From the NCBI GenBank assembly GCA_964611035.1, contig CAZSWT010000002.1:1-64000 (forward strand): a stretch of 64,000 bases of DNA, written 5' to 3'. Made by a program: the position numbers and the translations under genes. How positions within the stretch are numbered: position 1 is the stretch's first letter; each line of letters begins with the position of its first letter. Under the pieces are notes generated by a model. It worked only from the letters and a program-made list of their open reading frames with translations, had not been told where the DNA came from and made no database searches. Origin of the DNA: B33-G16 sp964611035. GTDB lineage: Bacteria > Desulfobacterota > DSM-4660 > Desulfatiglandales > B25-G16. Positions 34,986 through 43,847 of this stretch are shown here, in pieces.

Positions 34986-35360
34986 ATGAATCATTACGAA
35001 ACAATTTATATTGTAAACCCCACTTTGGACGATGACTCTTTAAAAGAGGCAATTGATAAATTTTCGGATCTCATCAAAAAGCTAAAAGGCTCTATTGTAA
35101 AGGTTAATGAGTGGGGAAAAAGAAAATTAGCCTACGACGTTAAGCGATTTGACAAAGGCGCCTATGTAGTATTAGATTTTTGCGCTCTTCCTAAAATGGT
35201 AACAGAGTTAGAGAGGAATCTGAAATTAGATGATCGAATCTTAAAATATATTACCGTAAAGATTGATGAAAATATTGATCCGAAGGATTTAGTAAGTAAG
35301 GAGAAGGAAATACAAGATACAATAGAAAAAAGCCACAATGAACATGTTGAGGAAAAATAA
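34986..35360 (+). CDS. rpsF: 30S ribosomal protein S6
   Basis: S6 forms a heterodimer with S18 on the central domain of 16S rRNA. NHYETIYIVNPTLDDDSLKEA is split by nothing unusual, and GKRKLAYDVKRFDKGAYVVLDF is the conserved core. The 124 residues include a charged C-terminal tail. The stop overlaps the rpsR start by one base (TAATG), so the two are coupled. No ssb gene lies between rpsF and rpsR, in contrast to many bacteria. Confidence 0.96.
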   Translation: MNHYETIYIVNPTLDDDSLKEAIDKFSDLIKKLKGSIVKVNEWGKRKLAYDVKRFDKGAYVVLDFCALPKMVTELERNLKLDDRILKYITVKIDENIDPKDLVSKEKEIQDTIEKSHNEHVEEK

Positions 35361-35641
35361 TGGCCTATAATGATACCTATAATTATCAAAGAAAAAGAGT
35401 TTTTATTAAGCACAAGATCTGTCGCTTTTGTGCTGATTCAAGCCTAAAGATCGACTACAAAGATTCAAAGAATCTTGCAGCTTTTACTACCGAAAGAGGT
35501 AAGATCATACCTCGAAGAATTTCTGGAAACTGCGCTAAGCATCAAAGGATACTGGCGTTAGCTATAAAAAGAGCGAGAAATATTGCTCTGTTACCTTTTA
35601 CTACTGCAAAAATAAAGACGAAGGAATATAGGGAACTGTAA
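35360..35641 (+). CDS. rpsR: 30S ribosomal protein S18
   Basis: This is the 93-residue S18 protein. KICRFCADSS and GNCAKHQR supply a CxxC and CxxH pair that may bind zinc, as in the zinc-type S18. KIIPRRISGNCAKHQ and IKRARNIALLPF are the rRNA-binding signature. The N-terminal 13 residues (MAYNDTYNYQRKR) are an unusual extension with no recognisable motif. It is translated in overlap with rpsF. Confidence 0.96.
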   Translation: MAYNDTYNYQRKRVFIKHKICRFCADSSLKIDYKDSKNLAAFTTERGKIIPRRISGNCAKHQRILALAIKRARNIALLPFTTAKIKTKEYREL

Positions 35642-35772
35642 GATTTAGCTTTGAGGTATATAGAATTATTTTTTAGTTCCCCAAGCCCTTGTTATTCTTT
35701 ATTCACCTTTCTTTACGGAAATTGTAGTTCCTTACCTTAATATTTACAAAAAAATTAGAATGGGAAAAAGGC

Positions 35773-36228
35773 ATGAAAATTATTTTATTACAAAATTTTG
35801 AATCTCTTGGTTTTGAAGGCGATATCGTAGATGTCGCTAAGGGGTATGCAAGAAATTATCTCATTCCAAAAGGTACAGCCATTGAGTCCAGTAATGCGAA
35901 TTTAAAGGCCTTGGAGATGAGAAAAGGTAAAATAACAGCTCGACATATGAAGGATAAAGAGGAATCCGAAAGAGCCGCGGAAAAAATCTCTCAAATAACC
36001 GTAACAATGATACGTAAGGCTGGTGAAGAGGGCAAACTTTACGGTTCTGTCACAAGCAGAGATATTGCTCAAGAGCTCGAAAGGGAAGGTATTATTGTAG
36101 ATAGAAGAAAAATTGTTACGGATGAGGCAATTAGAACTCTTGGGGAGTTTGAAGTTGCTATTAAACTCCACCCGGAGGTTATGGCTAAAATAAAAGTCAT
36201 TGTTGAGAAAGAGGAAGAAAAGGCGTAA
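35773..36228 (+). CDS. rplI: 50S ribosomal protein L9
   Basis: L9 binds 23S rRNA near the L1 stalk and limits frameshifting. The N-domain MKIILLQNFESLGFEGDIVD with VAKGYARNYLIPKG is conserved. A long connecting helix and the C-domain (KLYGSVTSRDIAQEL) follow. It is 151 residues. It ends four bases before the dnaB start chosen here, and lies about 130 bases after rpsR. Confidence 0.96.
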   Translation: MKIILLQNFESLGFEGDIVDVAKGYARNYLIPKGTAIESSNANLKALEMRKGKITARHMKDKEESERAAEKISQITVTMIRKAGEEGKLYGSVTSRDIAQELEREGIIVDRRKIVTDEAIRTLGEFEVAIKLHPEVMAKIKVIVEKEEEKA

Positions 36229-36232
36229 TCTG

Positions 36233-37597
36233 ATGGCTATGCCTAAAAAGAAAGTAGATACGGTTTATTCTCCCTATAAGGTCCCCCCACATAATCTGGA
36301 GGCTGAACAGGCTATAGTGGGAGGGATATTAATCAATAATGATGCGCTTAATCAGGTTGTGGATATCCTCTCTGGTGAAGATTTTTATAGAGAGGCCCAT
36401 GCACTCATATATGAGGGAATGCTTACCCTATATAATAGGGATGATCCGGTAGATGTAATAACCCTTTCCCAGGTGTTAAAGGAAAAAGGTGCCCTGGATA
36501 AGGTAGGAGGGACGGAGTATTTAGCCTCTCTGGCAGAGGCAACAGCAACTTCTGCTGGAATAATGTATCATGCTGAAATTGTGAAAGATTTATCTACACG
36601 AAGAAATCTGATTCGACAATGTTCTCATATATCTGAAGTATGTTTTGAGCCTGGCAATGATACTGAAGACATTCTTGATTCAGCCGAACAGTATATATTT
36701 GAGATAGGTGAAAGGAATATAGATCAAAACTTTTTACAGCTCGATGAAGTTGTCAAGAACAGTTTCAAGAAAATAGAAACCACTACGGGCAGTAATATAA
36801 CAGGTATTTCAACCGGATTTACCGATTTTGATAATCTCACCTCTGGTCTTCAACACTCTGATTTTATAATTATTGCTGGGAGGCCAAGCATGGGTAAAAC
36901 AGCATTGGCCTTAAATATTGCACTTAATGCTGCACTTGTAGATAAAGTAGGTGTAGCGGTATTCTCACTTGAGATGTCAAGCCTCCAACTCGGCATCAGG
37001 CTATTGGGCTGTGATGCTATGATAGATGCATGGAAATTAAGGAAAGGAGCTCTGCAAGATGATGAATACCTTCGTTTAACAGACTCGGCTAATAGACTTT
37101 CAGAGTTACCTATCTATATTGATGATTCGTCTGGTTTGTCTTCCCTGGAGATAAAGGCAAAGGCCAGACGATTGAAAAAAAAGCACAATATATCGTTAGT
37201 TATTATCGATTACCTCCAATTAATGCAGAGCAAAAAGGCGGTTGAATCAAGACAGTTGGAGATTTCTGATATATCAAGATCTTTGAAGGCTCTTGCAAAG
37301 GATTTAGATATCCCTGTTCTGGCAGTTTCACAGTTGAACAGGAAGGTTGAGGACAGGCCCAATAAGAGACCGATGTTAGCTGATTTGAGGGAGTCAGGTG
37401 CTATAGAGCAGGATGCAGATCTGATCTTGTTTATTTATCGAGAAGAACTGTATAATCGGACAGAGGAAAACAAGGGAAAGGCAGAACTTATTGTTGCCAA
37501 ACATAGAAATGGTCCTACTGGCTTAGTTAATTTGACATTTAGGGAAAAATATACAAAATTCCAAAATTACTATAAAGATGATTTAGTAGAAGGGTGA
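36233..37597 (+). CDS. dnaB: replicative DNA helicase
   Basis: This is the hexameric 5'-3' helicase of the replication fork. The N-terminal domain starts at PPHNLEAEQAIVGGIL, and the RecA-like domain has Walker A GRPSMGKTAL, Walker B-type VIIDYLQLM and the DLRESGAIEQDAD signature. The ATG at 36233 gives 454 residues; a start 11 codons earlier would overlap rplI. No intein is present. The gene closes the rpsF-rpsR-rplI-dnaB cluster common in many phyla. Confidence 0.96.
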   Translation: MAMPKKKVDTVYSPYKVPPHNLEAEQAIVGGILINNDALNQVVDILSGEDFYREAHALIYEGMLTLYNRDDPVDVITLSQVLKEKGALDKVGGTEYLASLAEATATSAGIMYHAEIVKDLSTRRNLIRQCSHISEVCFEPGNDTEDILDSAEQYIFEIGERNIDQNFLQLDEVVKNSFKKIETTTGSNITGISTGFTDFDNLTSGLQHSDFIIIAGRPSMGKTALALNIALNAALVDKVGVAVFSLEMSSLQLGIRLLGCDAMIDAWKLRKGALQDDEYLRLTDSANRLSELPIYIDDSSGLSSLEIKAKARRLKKKHNISLVIIDYLQLMQSKKAVESRQLEISDISRSLKALAKDLDIPVLAVSQLNRKVEDRPNKRPMLADLRESGAIEQDADLILFIYREELYNRTEENKGKAELIVAKHRNGPTGLVNLTFREKYTKFQNYYKDDLVEG

Positions 37598-37652
37598 GAA
37601 AGAAGAACATTTGTTGAATGACAACTTTCATATAACAACTTGAGGCATAGCC

Positions 37653-39266
37653 ATAGAGAAGGTATATGGCAAAATTGGTGGTCTCAAGGCCAGCCATTTA
37701 AAAAGACTCCACACTATTTATAGACGACGCATCTCAGAAGATGCGATAGTTTCTCGTGAGATAGCACGCCGATTAGCTGAAATTTCTTCAGACATTAAGA
37801 AACAGGTAGCACTCCTTGTAGGAAGAAGAGGGGATGTGGAATATGTGGTTGTGGGCAATGATCACAGCATTCTTATTCCTGATTTAGCTCGGTTTAGATC
37901 TGGCGTTGGTAGACTTAAAGGCCTTAGGTGTATCCATACTCATCTCCATGGAGAGCCATTAAGTCAAGAAGATTTAATGGATTTAGCCCTCCTAAAGCTG
38001 GATTTAATGGTGTGCCTAAACATTACCAATAATGGTGTTCCTGCTGATCTTTATTATGCCCATATCCTTCCCAAAAATAATTCAGGGCAGCCATGGATTA
38101 TAGAACATATACCTGATATTGGCAGACTCAATCTCAATTTTTTAGAATTTATAAGAGATCTCGAAGCTCAGCTTGCCAAAACAGGAACACGCATTGGTAT
38201 GGAAAAAAAAGAAAGGGCTGTCCTTGTACGTGTAAATAAGTCCTCGAGGCAGGAGGCAGAGGAATCACTTGAGGAATTAAAAGAGCTGTCAATTACTGGT
38301 AATCTCCTGGTTGTAGATTCTATTATTCAGAGAAAAACACATTTAGATTCACGGTTTCTTTTAGGGAAAGGAAAACTAAGCGAATTAGTTGTACGTTCTC
38401 TTCAAGCAGGTGCAGACCTCCTAATCTTTGATGGTGAGCTCACCCCTGCACAAGTCAGGGTTCTGACAGATTCTACAGAAATGAAGATGATTGATAGAAC
38501 ACAGTTGATATTAGATATATTTGTTAGAAGGGCAATCACACGAGAAGGAAAAATTCAGGTAGAACTCGCTCAATTACGGTATGTATTGCCCAGATTAATT
38601 ACCAAAAATACCGCAATGTCAAGACTTACTGGTGGGATAGGCGGGAGAGGACCAGGAGAGACAAAGCTGGAAATCAATAGGAGGAGGGTAAGGGATAGGA
38701 TTACCCTGCTAAATAAAGAATTGGCAGAGATTAGGTGCCAGAGGAAAGAGAGAAGAAAAAAAAGAAAAAATAGGGGTATGCCGGTAATCTCAATTGTCGG
38801 GTATACAAATGCAGGAAAATCCACCCTCCTTAATGCCTTTACAAGAAGTCATGTGAAGGTAGAAAACAGGCTTTTTATAACACTTGATACTGCAAGCCGC
38901 TATCTCAGGCTGAAGAAGGGGGATGCCATTATTACTGATACAGTTGGTTTTATCAAGGATTTACCAGAGGATCTTTTTAAGGCCTTTGCTGCGACCCTTG
39001 AGGAACTTCATGAAGCAGATCTTCTTCTTCATGTAGCAGATATGAGTAATTCAAGATTGAAAGATCAGATAGGGTCAGTAAAAAAAATCTTGGACAGTCT
39101 TGATCTAACTGAGATACCAACTATTTTAGTGTTAAACAAAATCGATAGGCTGAACAAATCCCAGATCGATCATTTCGCTACGAGGCTCGGTGGAATCCCG
39201 ATATCAGCTATACATCCATCTACCCTACCAAAACTGAGAAAAGCAATTGAAGGTATTATTTTCTGA
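37653..39266 (+). CDS. hflX: GTPase HflX, long form, probable AUA start
   Basis: HflX is a ribosome-associated GTPase that splits stalled or heat-damaged ribosomes. The GTPase domain has GYTNAGKSTLLN, DTVGFIKDLP and NKIDR; the HflX domain has GKGKLSEL and GGIGGRGPGETKLE. The first canonical start (GTG, 37836) would cut into the extra N-terminal domain of the long form. The frame is open upstream and encodes the conserved start of that domain (KVYGKIGGLKASHLKRL, YRRRISEDAIVSREIARRL). The only well-placed start is ATA 37653, with GAGG seven bases before it. No ATG, GTG or TTG lies between. A mutated start or sequence error is the alternative. Confidence 0.85.
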   Translation: MEKVYGKIGGLKASHLKRLHTIYRRRISEDAIVSREIARRLAEISSDIKKQVALLVGRRGDVEYVVVGNDHSILIPDLARFRSGVGRLKGLRCIHTHLHGEPLSQEDLMDLALLKLDLMVCLNITNNGVPADLYYAHILPKNNSGQPWIIEHIPDIGRLNLNFLEFIRDLEAQLAKTGTRIGMEKKERAVLVRVNKSSRQEAEESLEELKELSITGNLLVVDSIIQRKTHLDSRFLLGKGKLSELVVRSLQAGADLLIFDGELTPAQVRVLTDSTEMKMIDRTQLILDIFVRRAITREGKIQVELAQLRYVLPRLITKNTAMSRLTGGIGGRGPGETKLEINRRRVRDRITLLNKELAEIRCQRKERRKKRKNRGMPVISIVGYTNAGKSTLLNAFTRSHVKVENRLFITLDTASRYLRLKKGDAIITDTVGFIKDLPEDLFKAFAATLEELHEADLLLHVADMSNSRLKDQIGSVKKILDSLDLTEIPTILVLNKIDRLNKSQIDHFATRLGGIPISAIHPSTLPKLRKAIEGIIF

Positions 39267-39274
39267 TTACGCAC

Positions 39275-39296
39275 CAACCAAGAGAGGTTGTTTTTT
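39275..39296 (+). terminator. intrinsic terminator after hflX
   Basis: CAACC and GGTTG pair around a short loop (AAGAGA) and are followed at once by six T residues. It lies nine bases after the hflX stop and ends just before the apbE stop codon on the other strand. Confidence 0.75.
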
Positions 39297-39297
39297 A

Positions 39298-40362
39298 TTA
39301 TGACGCAGTCGTGCCCTGCCAGCTACTAGATTTGATTTTTTGTTGTTTCCTTGTAACAATGAGGCTCTGACAAGAAGGAATAGAATTTATTAATTTCATT
39401 CCTTGGGCTGGGTCAAGGGTAAAGAGTGTGGTTGAAAGTGCATCAGCTTCTATTGCTGTAGGCGCCTGAACAGAGACGCTCGCATTAATAACAGGAGATA
39501 ATCCCGTTTTAGGGTTGATAATATGATGAAAGATTTTTTCCTTGTCAAAAAATACCTCATAATTACCAGAGGTGGCTATAGACCTGTTTGTGATAGCGAC
39601 TATGTCAGGGTAATTTTTTTTCTTTAGCGGGTCTTCGATGGCAATTTTCCATGGTCTGTTATTGCCTTTGTCACCTATTGTCCTAATGTCTCCCCCTGCA
39701 TTTATAAGTGCATGTTTGATCCCCTGTTTCATTAGTGTCTCAATTGCCTTATCCACAATAAAGCCTTTCGCAATACCATCCAGAGTAATTCCCATGCCAT
39801 CCTTTTTAAAGGACATATCATTTCCATGTAAAGAAATCAGTTCGGCATTAACAAGTTCCAAGAGCTCAGCAATCTTTTCCTTATTTTGGATAACCTTTTT
39901 TTGGTCTTTAAAAGATTGAGCCAATAGATCTAAGACTGGTTTCACAGTAATATCAAAAAAGCCATTACTGATTTGGTGATACTGCAAGGATTTTTTAATA
40001 ACAAAGGAAAGTTCAGGAGGAACTTTATTACAAAATCCGTCACGGTTCAGCAGTGCTACAGGGCTATCAGAATCAAACCGGCTCATTATCTTTGTAAGTC
40101 TTTCTATCTCTTCAAAGGCTAAGGCGATAGATTCCTCTGCATGGTCTTTGGAGGGATTAAAAGTGGTTATCGACACTATTGTTCCCATGCCTGTCCTGGA
40201 TCTTGAGACCTTATAAAGATTTTTATCAAATTTTAGTGCTTCGGCAGAACGTATCCCTACAGGGAATGTAGCCAGCCCCAGGCCAAGCATACCAGAAATT
40301 TTCAGAAAATCTCTCCTTTTCATACATCCGTGCTCTATCCATTTAAAGGATTCTCTATGCAT
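39298..40362 (-). CDS. apbE: FAD:protein FMN transferase with Tat signal
   Basis: ApbE attaches FMN covalently to threonine in proteins such as the RnfG, RnfD and NqrB/C subunits. The Tat-type signal MKRRDFLKISGMLGLGL lies at residues 14-30. The ATG at 40362 is supported by GGAGG six bases upstream, so 13 residues precede the twin arginines. The domain has YKVSRSRTGMGTIVSI, the GITLDGIAKGFIVDKA motif and HIINPKTG with the metal-binding region. No rnf or nqr genes are in the window. It is a single gene converging with hflX. Confidence 0.92.
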   Translation of the reverse strand: MHRESFKWIEHGCMKRRDFLKISGMLGLGLATFPVGIRSAEALKFDKNLYKVSRSRTGMGTIVSITTFNPSKDHAEESIALAFEEIERLTKIMSRFDSDSPVALLNRDGFCNKVPPELSFVIKKSLQYHQISNGFFDITVKPVLDLLAQSFKDQKKVIQNKEKIAELLELVNAELISLHGNDMSFKKDGMGITLDGIAKGFIVDKAIETLMKQGIKHALINAGGDIRTIGDKGNNRPWKIAIEDPLKKKNYPDIVAITNRSIATSGNYEVFFDKEKIFHHIINPKTGLSPVINASVSVQAPTAIEADALSTTLFTLDPAQGMKLINSIPSCQSLIVTRKQQKIKSSSWQGTTAS

Positions 40363-40470
40363 TGTATTCCTCCAGAATAAATTTTGTTACCTATCGATTT
40401 TTATGTGAATAATGTTACATTTCTCTTAAATCTAAAATTCGAAATACCCTATATCATTTGGATAAATAGA

Positions 40471-40782
40471 TTACAAGATCTTTTTCTTGTTAATTTTTTG
40501 CTTACTCTTCTCAACTATCATGTCATAGTGTATTTTTTTGTTCTTAATGGTTACAATGAATTTTACCTGTTTTCCATGTAGAATATGTTCTTCAGATTGT
40601 CTCCTGAGGTTGGCAAAGTCTGCTGTCTCAAGGAAAGACATAAGAAGCTCTATTTTTCCCTCAAGCCTTTTATCCTCTCTTCTTTTTTTAAGATAGTTAT
40701 TCACATTTTTCCAGTATTCGCTTTTCGCCACAGTCTCAATACAATGAGATACCGTTGGAGCCAGTACTATTCGGATTGCCAT
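40471..40782 (-). CDS. hypothetical basic protein
   Basis: This is a 103-residue protein that I do not recognise. It is rich in lysine and arginine, helical in the middle (EYWKNVNNYLKKRREDKRLEG, LLMSFLETADFANLRRQSEE), with a beta-like end (VKFIVTIKNKKIHYDMIVEK). There is no signal or metal motif. It sits alone in a repeat-rich gap between apbE and a coiled-coil protein. The composition is gene-like, but I cannot exclude a chance frame. Confidence 0.5.
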   Translation of the reverse strand: MAIRIVLAPTVSHCIETVAKSEYWKNVNNYLKKRREDKRLEGKIELLMSFLETADFANLRRQSEEHILHGKQVKFIVTIKNKKIHYDMIVEKSKQKINKKKIL

Positions 40783-40884
40783 TGTGCAGTATATCCCCTT
40801 ATTTATCTATCATCTCGTTTGCAATATTGTGACCCGATAAAGTTGATTGTGATGCTCTTTTTCTATACATATATTAGTAACTAA

Positions 40885-41090
40885 TCAGGTTATCAGGTTC
40901 ACGTCTGCCCGCCCCAATTGTATCGGGACAGGCGGGGTTCAAGGCTCAGGATTAGCTACTTTACGCTCGTGATATTTTTTGAGTCAATTTATGGCAGTTG
41001 GCTAGCTTCAATACCTTTCCCGTCCAGGCGGGGCTCAGCCTTCATCGCTTCTTAACCTTGAACGGTGAACCTTAGAACTTTTAACTTGGG
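40885..41090. repeat. gene-free cassette bordered by inverted 7/8-bp arrays
   Basis: The left end (from 40885) has CAGGTTAT and CAGGTTCA. The right end (41052-41090) has TTAACCT, TGAACGG, TGAACCT, TAGAACT in the inverted sense. Between them are about 150 bases without a gene, including a CCCGCC/GGCGGG hairpin (CTGCCCGCCCC near 40914). It resembles the cassette at 25525-25753. Confidence 0.55.
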
Positions 41091-41203
41091 TAGTTATATA
41101 TTATATCTTTCATTGATAAAACCACGCTATAGTGCTATAAATTTTTTAAATTATATCGCGGCAGAGTTGATCACATATATATAATCAGCCAGGAGGTAAG
41201 AGT

Positions 41204-41770
41204 GTGACGAAAAAATTTATTTTTATCCTCTTTATTATTATTTTTATTGTTTCATCTTTTGGTCCGCTTTTGGCTCATAATAGAAAAGCCTCTGAAATAA
41301 CCGTTGAAGAGAGCATTAAAGAAATTTTGGATTCTGTCAATGAAATTATAAAGTCCGGTATCCAGGCTATCGAGGAAGAATTAAAGGAATTTCAAAAGGA
41401 ATTAAAAGAAAAAGGAGGCACTGTCCACAGAAAGGCAGAGAGGTCCATAGTGGAGAAACTTCAAAAAATACTTATAGAACTAAGGAAAATAGAAAAGGCC
41501 ATGAAGGAAAATCTGGCAGAAGGAAAAGACCTCTCAAAAGAGAAACGTGAGCAATATAGAAATAATCGGCAAAACCTGGAAGAAAAGGTAGCTCAGCTTA
41601 AAAAGAGAATAAAAGAATTTACTGAAGATATAGAAAAGGAATACAGGTTACTAAAAGAGCCTATCAGTAAAAGAGCTCAAGAGCTTCTTAAGGAAATGGA
41701 AAGGGCTATTAATCGCATGCAAGAAAGGCTGAAAAGGAAGCGCAGTACTGATAAAACCCTCTCCATATGA
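41204..41770 (+). CDS. exported coiled-coil protein
   Basis: This 188-residue protein begins with a GTG behind AGGAGGTAAGA. A signal peptide (FIFILFIIIFIVSSFGPLLA) precedes a long, highly charged helix that runs to the end (EELKEFQKELKEKGG, LEEKVAQLKKRIKEFTEDIE). No cysteine, Gly-zipper or enzymatic motif is present. It is probably a periplasmic coiled-coil protein of structural or chaperone type. I do not recognise a family. A long inverted repeat begins at its stop codon. Confidence 0.78.
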   Translation: MTKKFIFILFIIIFIVSSFGPLLAHNRKASEITVEESIKEILDSVNEIIKSGIQAIEEELKEFQKELKEKGGTVHRKAERSIVEKLQKILIELRKIEKAMKENLAEGKDLSKEKREQYRNNRQNLEEKVAQLKKRIKEFTEDIEKEYRLLKEPISKRAQELLKEMERAINRMQERLKRKRSTDKTLSI

Positions 41771-41773
41771 TGA

Positions 41774-42019
41774 GAGCTTTGCTAACTCATATTTCCTTAA
41801 AGAGGATGAGCTTTTCTTCAGTTCCAAGGCTCTCGGGCTGGTCTTTTCAGCAACTTATCTGCGGGGGAGTTTTGCCCCCTCCGCATTGCCCCGATAAATC
41901 TGGGCCTGCGGTTTCCCCCACTGATAAGTTGCGAAAAGACAGCGCCCTTACACCAGTCACTTCAGAAAAGTCCATCCTCTTCATTAGGGTGACAAAAATT
42001 GTCAGGTTTTGCAAAGCTC
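41774..42019. repeat. 246-bp imperfect inverted-repeat element
   Basis: Several blocks pair in nested order: GAGCTTTGC (41774) with GCAAAGCTC (42011); GAGGATGAGCTTTTCTTCAG with CTTCAGAAAAGTCCATCCTC; GTCTTTTCAGCAACTTATC with GATAAGTTGCGAAAAGAC. A GC-rich hairpin (GCGGGGGAGTTTTGCCCCC) sits near the centre. A second, truncated member is at 5352-5416. It is non-coding, begins four bases after the coiled-coil gene and ends before the lipoprotein gene on the other strand. It is MITE-like and could terminate both genes. Confidence 0.8.
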
Positions 42020-42045
42020 TAATGATGTAGTGTAGCTGCGAGTTG

Positions 42046-42783
42046 TTATTCAAATTTTAAATTTATGGTGAAAATTCTATTCGAGTCTTTTTCTTTCAAT
42101 TGTAACCTGAGTAATTTGGCGGACTTTGCTTCTCCAGGAAAGAATATAAAGCCATAACTAAGGTTATTGGGAGAAAGGGATTTACTTTTCAAGCTTTTGC
42201 TTTCAAAGTCTTCCATGACCTCTCTTCGGGCCTGATATGCTGAGTCATAGCCTTTTAAACCGCCTGCAGTTCCTCCTGCAGCAGCACCTATAGCTGCTCC
42301 CTTTCCTGCTGCAGAGGCAACATTTTCACCAGTAACAATACCAATAGCTGCTCCAATGAGTGCACCAGCAGTCGCAGACATTACACCTGCATAAGCTCCT
42401 TCCTTAAAGATCTTTTTGGTTTGCGCGTATTTCGTTACCCTCTCGTATGCAAATTTATCTGTTAACACAGGCCAGAGGTTACCTTCTTTATCCTGAAGAA
42501 ATGTTTGATTGGCAACAATATATAGTCCTTTTTGGCCTTGGTTATCTGCCACAATTTGAACCGGAAGCATGCCTGCTGATCTTACATCAAAACCAAAGGC
42601 CTCTTGAGCTTCCTTTTTGTCAACAAAAGCCCTTGAGCCGATTGTGGCATTCGCAACCTGAGTAGCATTTGGATAAGCAGATGGATACTTAAATGATAGT
42701 GGCCTGGCCTTGTAAGAAGGGGCGCAGCCTGATAAAAAGAAAATAAATATAATAGTTAAGCATAAAAAATAATTCTTTTTCAT
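42046..42783 (-). CDS. lipoprotein with glycine-zipper segment
   Basis: This 245-residue lipoprotein has a signal peptide ending in FFLSGC (lipobox) and a helical glycine-zipper region in the middle (GALIGAAIGIVTGENVA, GKGAAIGAAAGGTAGG) that can pack against or insert in membrane. The flanking domains are beta-rich (VQIVADNQGQKGLYIVANQ; SYGFIFFPGEAKSAKLLRLQ), the latter like DUF4352-type or envelope binding domains. The ATG at 42783 is used, with GGAG upstream. Function is unknown. Confidence 0.8.
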   Translation of the reverse strand: MKKNYFLCLTIIFIFFLSGCAPSYKARPLSFKYPSAYPNATQVANATIGSRAFVDKKEAQEAFGFDVRSAGMLPVQIVADNQGQKGLYIVANQTFLQDKEGNLWPVLTDKFAYERVTKYAQTKKIFKEGAYAGVMSATAGALIGAAIGIVTGENVASAAGKGAAIGAAAGGTAGGLKGYDSAYQARREVMEDFESKSLKSKSLSPNNLSYGFIFFPGEAKSAKLLRLQLKEKDSNRIFTINLKFE

Positions 42784-42860
42784 AATTTTTTTCTCCATTA
42801 GTCAATATAAATTAATAATAGAATATTCTCGGTAAATGTCCAGATTTTTTTAAAAAATAC

Positions 42861-43847
42861 TTATTCATTGGTAAGGTTACGTAATGAGATATGTTGAAGT
42901 AAAAATAGCAGTGAGCCTAAAATAACAGTAGGAATAAATCCTGAGGCATGAAGAAGAATGGCCATTGATAATGCCTTTTCCTTGCTGAAACCATAAAAGA
43001 TTAATCCATATTGGCATGCCACATGAAATGTACCGATATATCCAGGCGCAGATGGCAATGTGACACTAAGACACAGTAGTATCAGAATAAAAAAAGGGGC
43101 TAAAAAAGGCAATGACAAACCCATTGAAAAACAAAGGATGTAAATCTGAAATGCAGTAAGACACCAAAGTGTAAGAGAGTAAAATATTACTGCGAAAAGT
43201 TGAGATGGACCTTTAACAAGGACAAGACCGTTGCTGAAATCTTTCAGCATATCAACAATCCTCTTTCTTATTTTATGCGGTAAAAAGAAAAGAAAACGTC
43301 CAAAGATATTGAGAAAGGTGTGGGTCTTTCTTTTCAGCCCGATAAGGAGAAAAATTGAAACGATAAAAAGAATTAACAGGAAAAATCCTCCTGCTTTTAG
43401 GGCCTTTTCTATTGATTCCCATTCAGAAGGGAAATCATTAAAAAGGATAACAAATAATACCATTAGAAGTATGGTAAAAACATCAAAGAGTCTCTCAATA
43501 ACAATGGTTGCTAATGAGGCACTTTTACTTATGTTTTCCATACGTCCAATGTAGTTTGCCCTTATAAATTCACCCAATCGTGCGGGAAGAACATAGTTTG
43601 CGGCAAAACCTATAACTGTGGAAGAAAATAGACTGAATAGACCGATTTTTTTTATTGGCTCTAAAAGATGAAACCATCGTAAGGCCCGTATAAAATAGAA
43701 GGAAAAAGTTAACACGACAATTGGGATAAAAAAAAGAATATTAGTTGATTTAATGGATAAATACAGGAGGCTTAAATCCACATTATGAAATGCAATATAT
43801 AGAAATACGACACTAATTAAAAGACCAAGCCAGAATTTCCATTTCAT
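42861..43847 (-). CDS. UPF0104/LPG-synthase-type flippase-like membrane protein
   Basis: This membrane protein of 328 residues has about eight hydrophobic segments and the family signature of the lysylphosphatidylglycerol synthase transmembrane region (YFIRALRWFHLL, FAANYVLPARLGEFIRANYIG, VERLFDVFT, LPSAPGYIGTFHVACQYGL). In MprF this region flips a lipid; stand-alone members are presumed lipid or polyprenol flippases. It overlaps the ribF stop by four bases (ATGA), so it is coupled to ribF. Confidence 0.88.
   Translation of the reverse strand: MKWKFWLGLLISVVFLYIAFHNVDLSLLYLSIKSTNILFFIPIVVLTFSFYFIRALRWFHLLEPIKKIGLFSLFSSTVIGFAANYVLPARLGEFIRANYIGRMENISKSASLATIVIERLFDVFTILLMVLFVILFNDFPSEWESIEKALKAGGFFLLILFIVSIFLLIGLKRKTHTFLNIFGRFLFFLPHKIRKRIVDMLKDFSNGLVLVKGPSQLFAVIFYSLTLWCLTAFQIYILCFSMGLSLPFLAPFFILILLCLSVTLPSAPGYIGTFHVACQYGLIFYGFSKEKALSMAILLHASGFIPTVILGSLLFLLQHISLRNLTNE

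Noticed and set aside
41767..42030. 87-codon frame after the coiled-coil gene
   Set aside because: It lies wholly in the 246-bp inverted repeat and has no family likeness.
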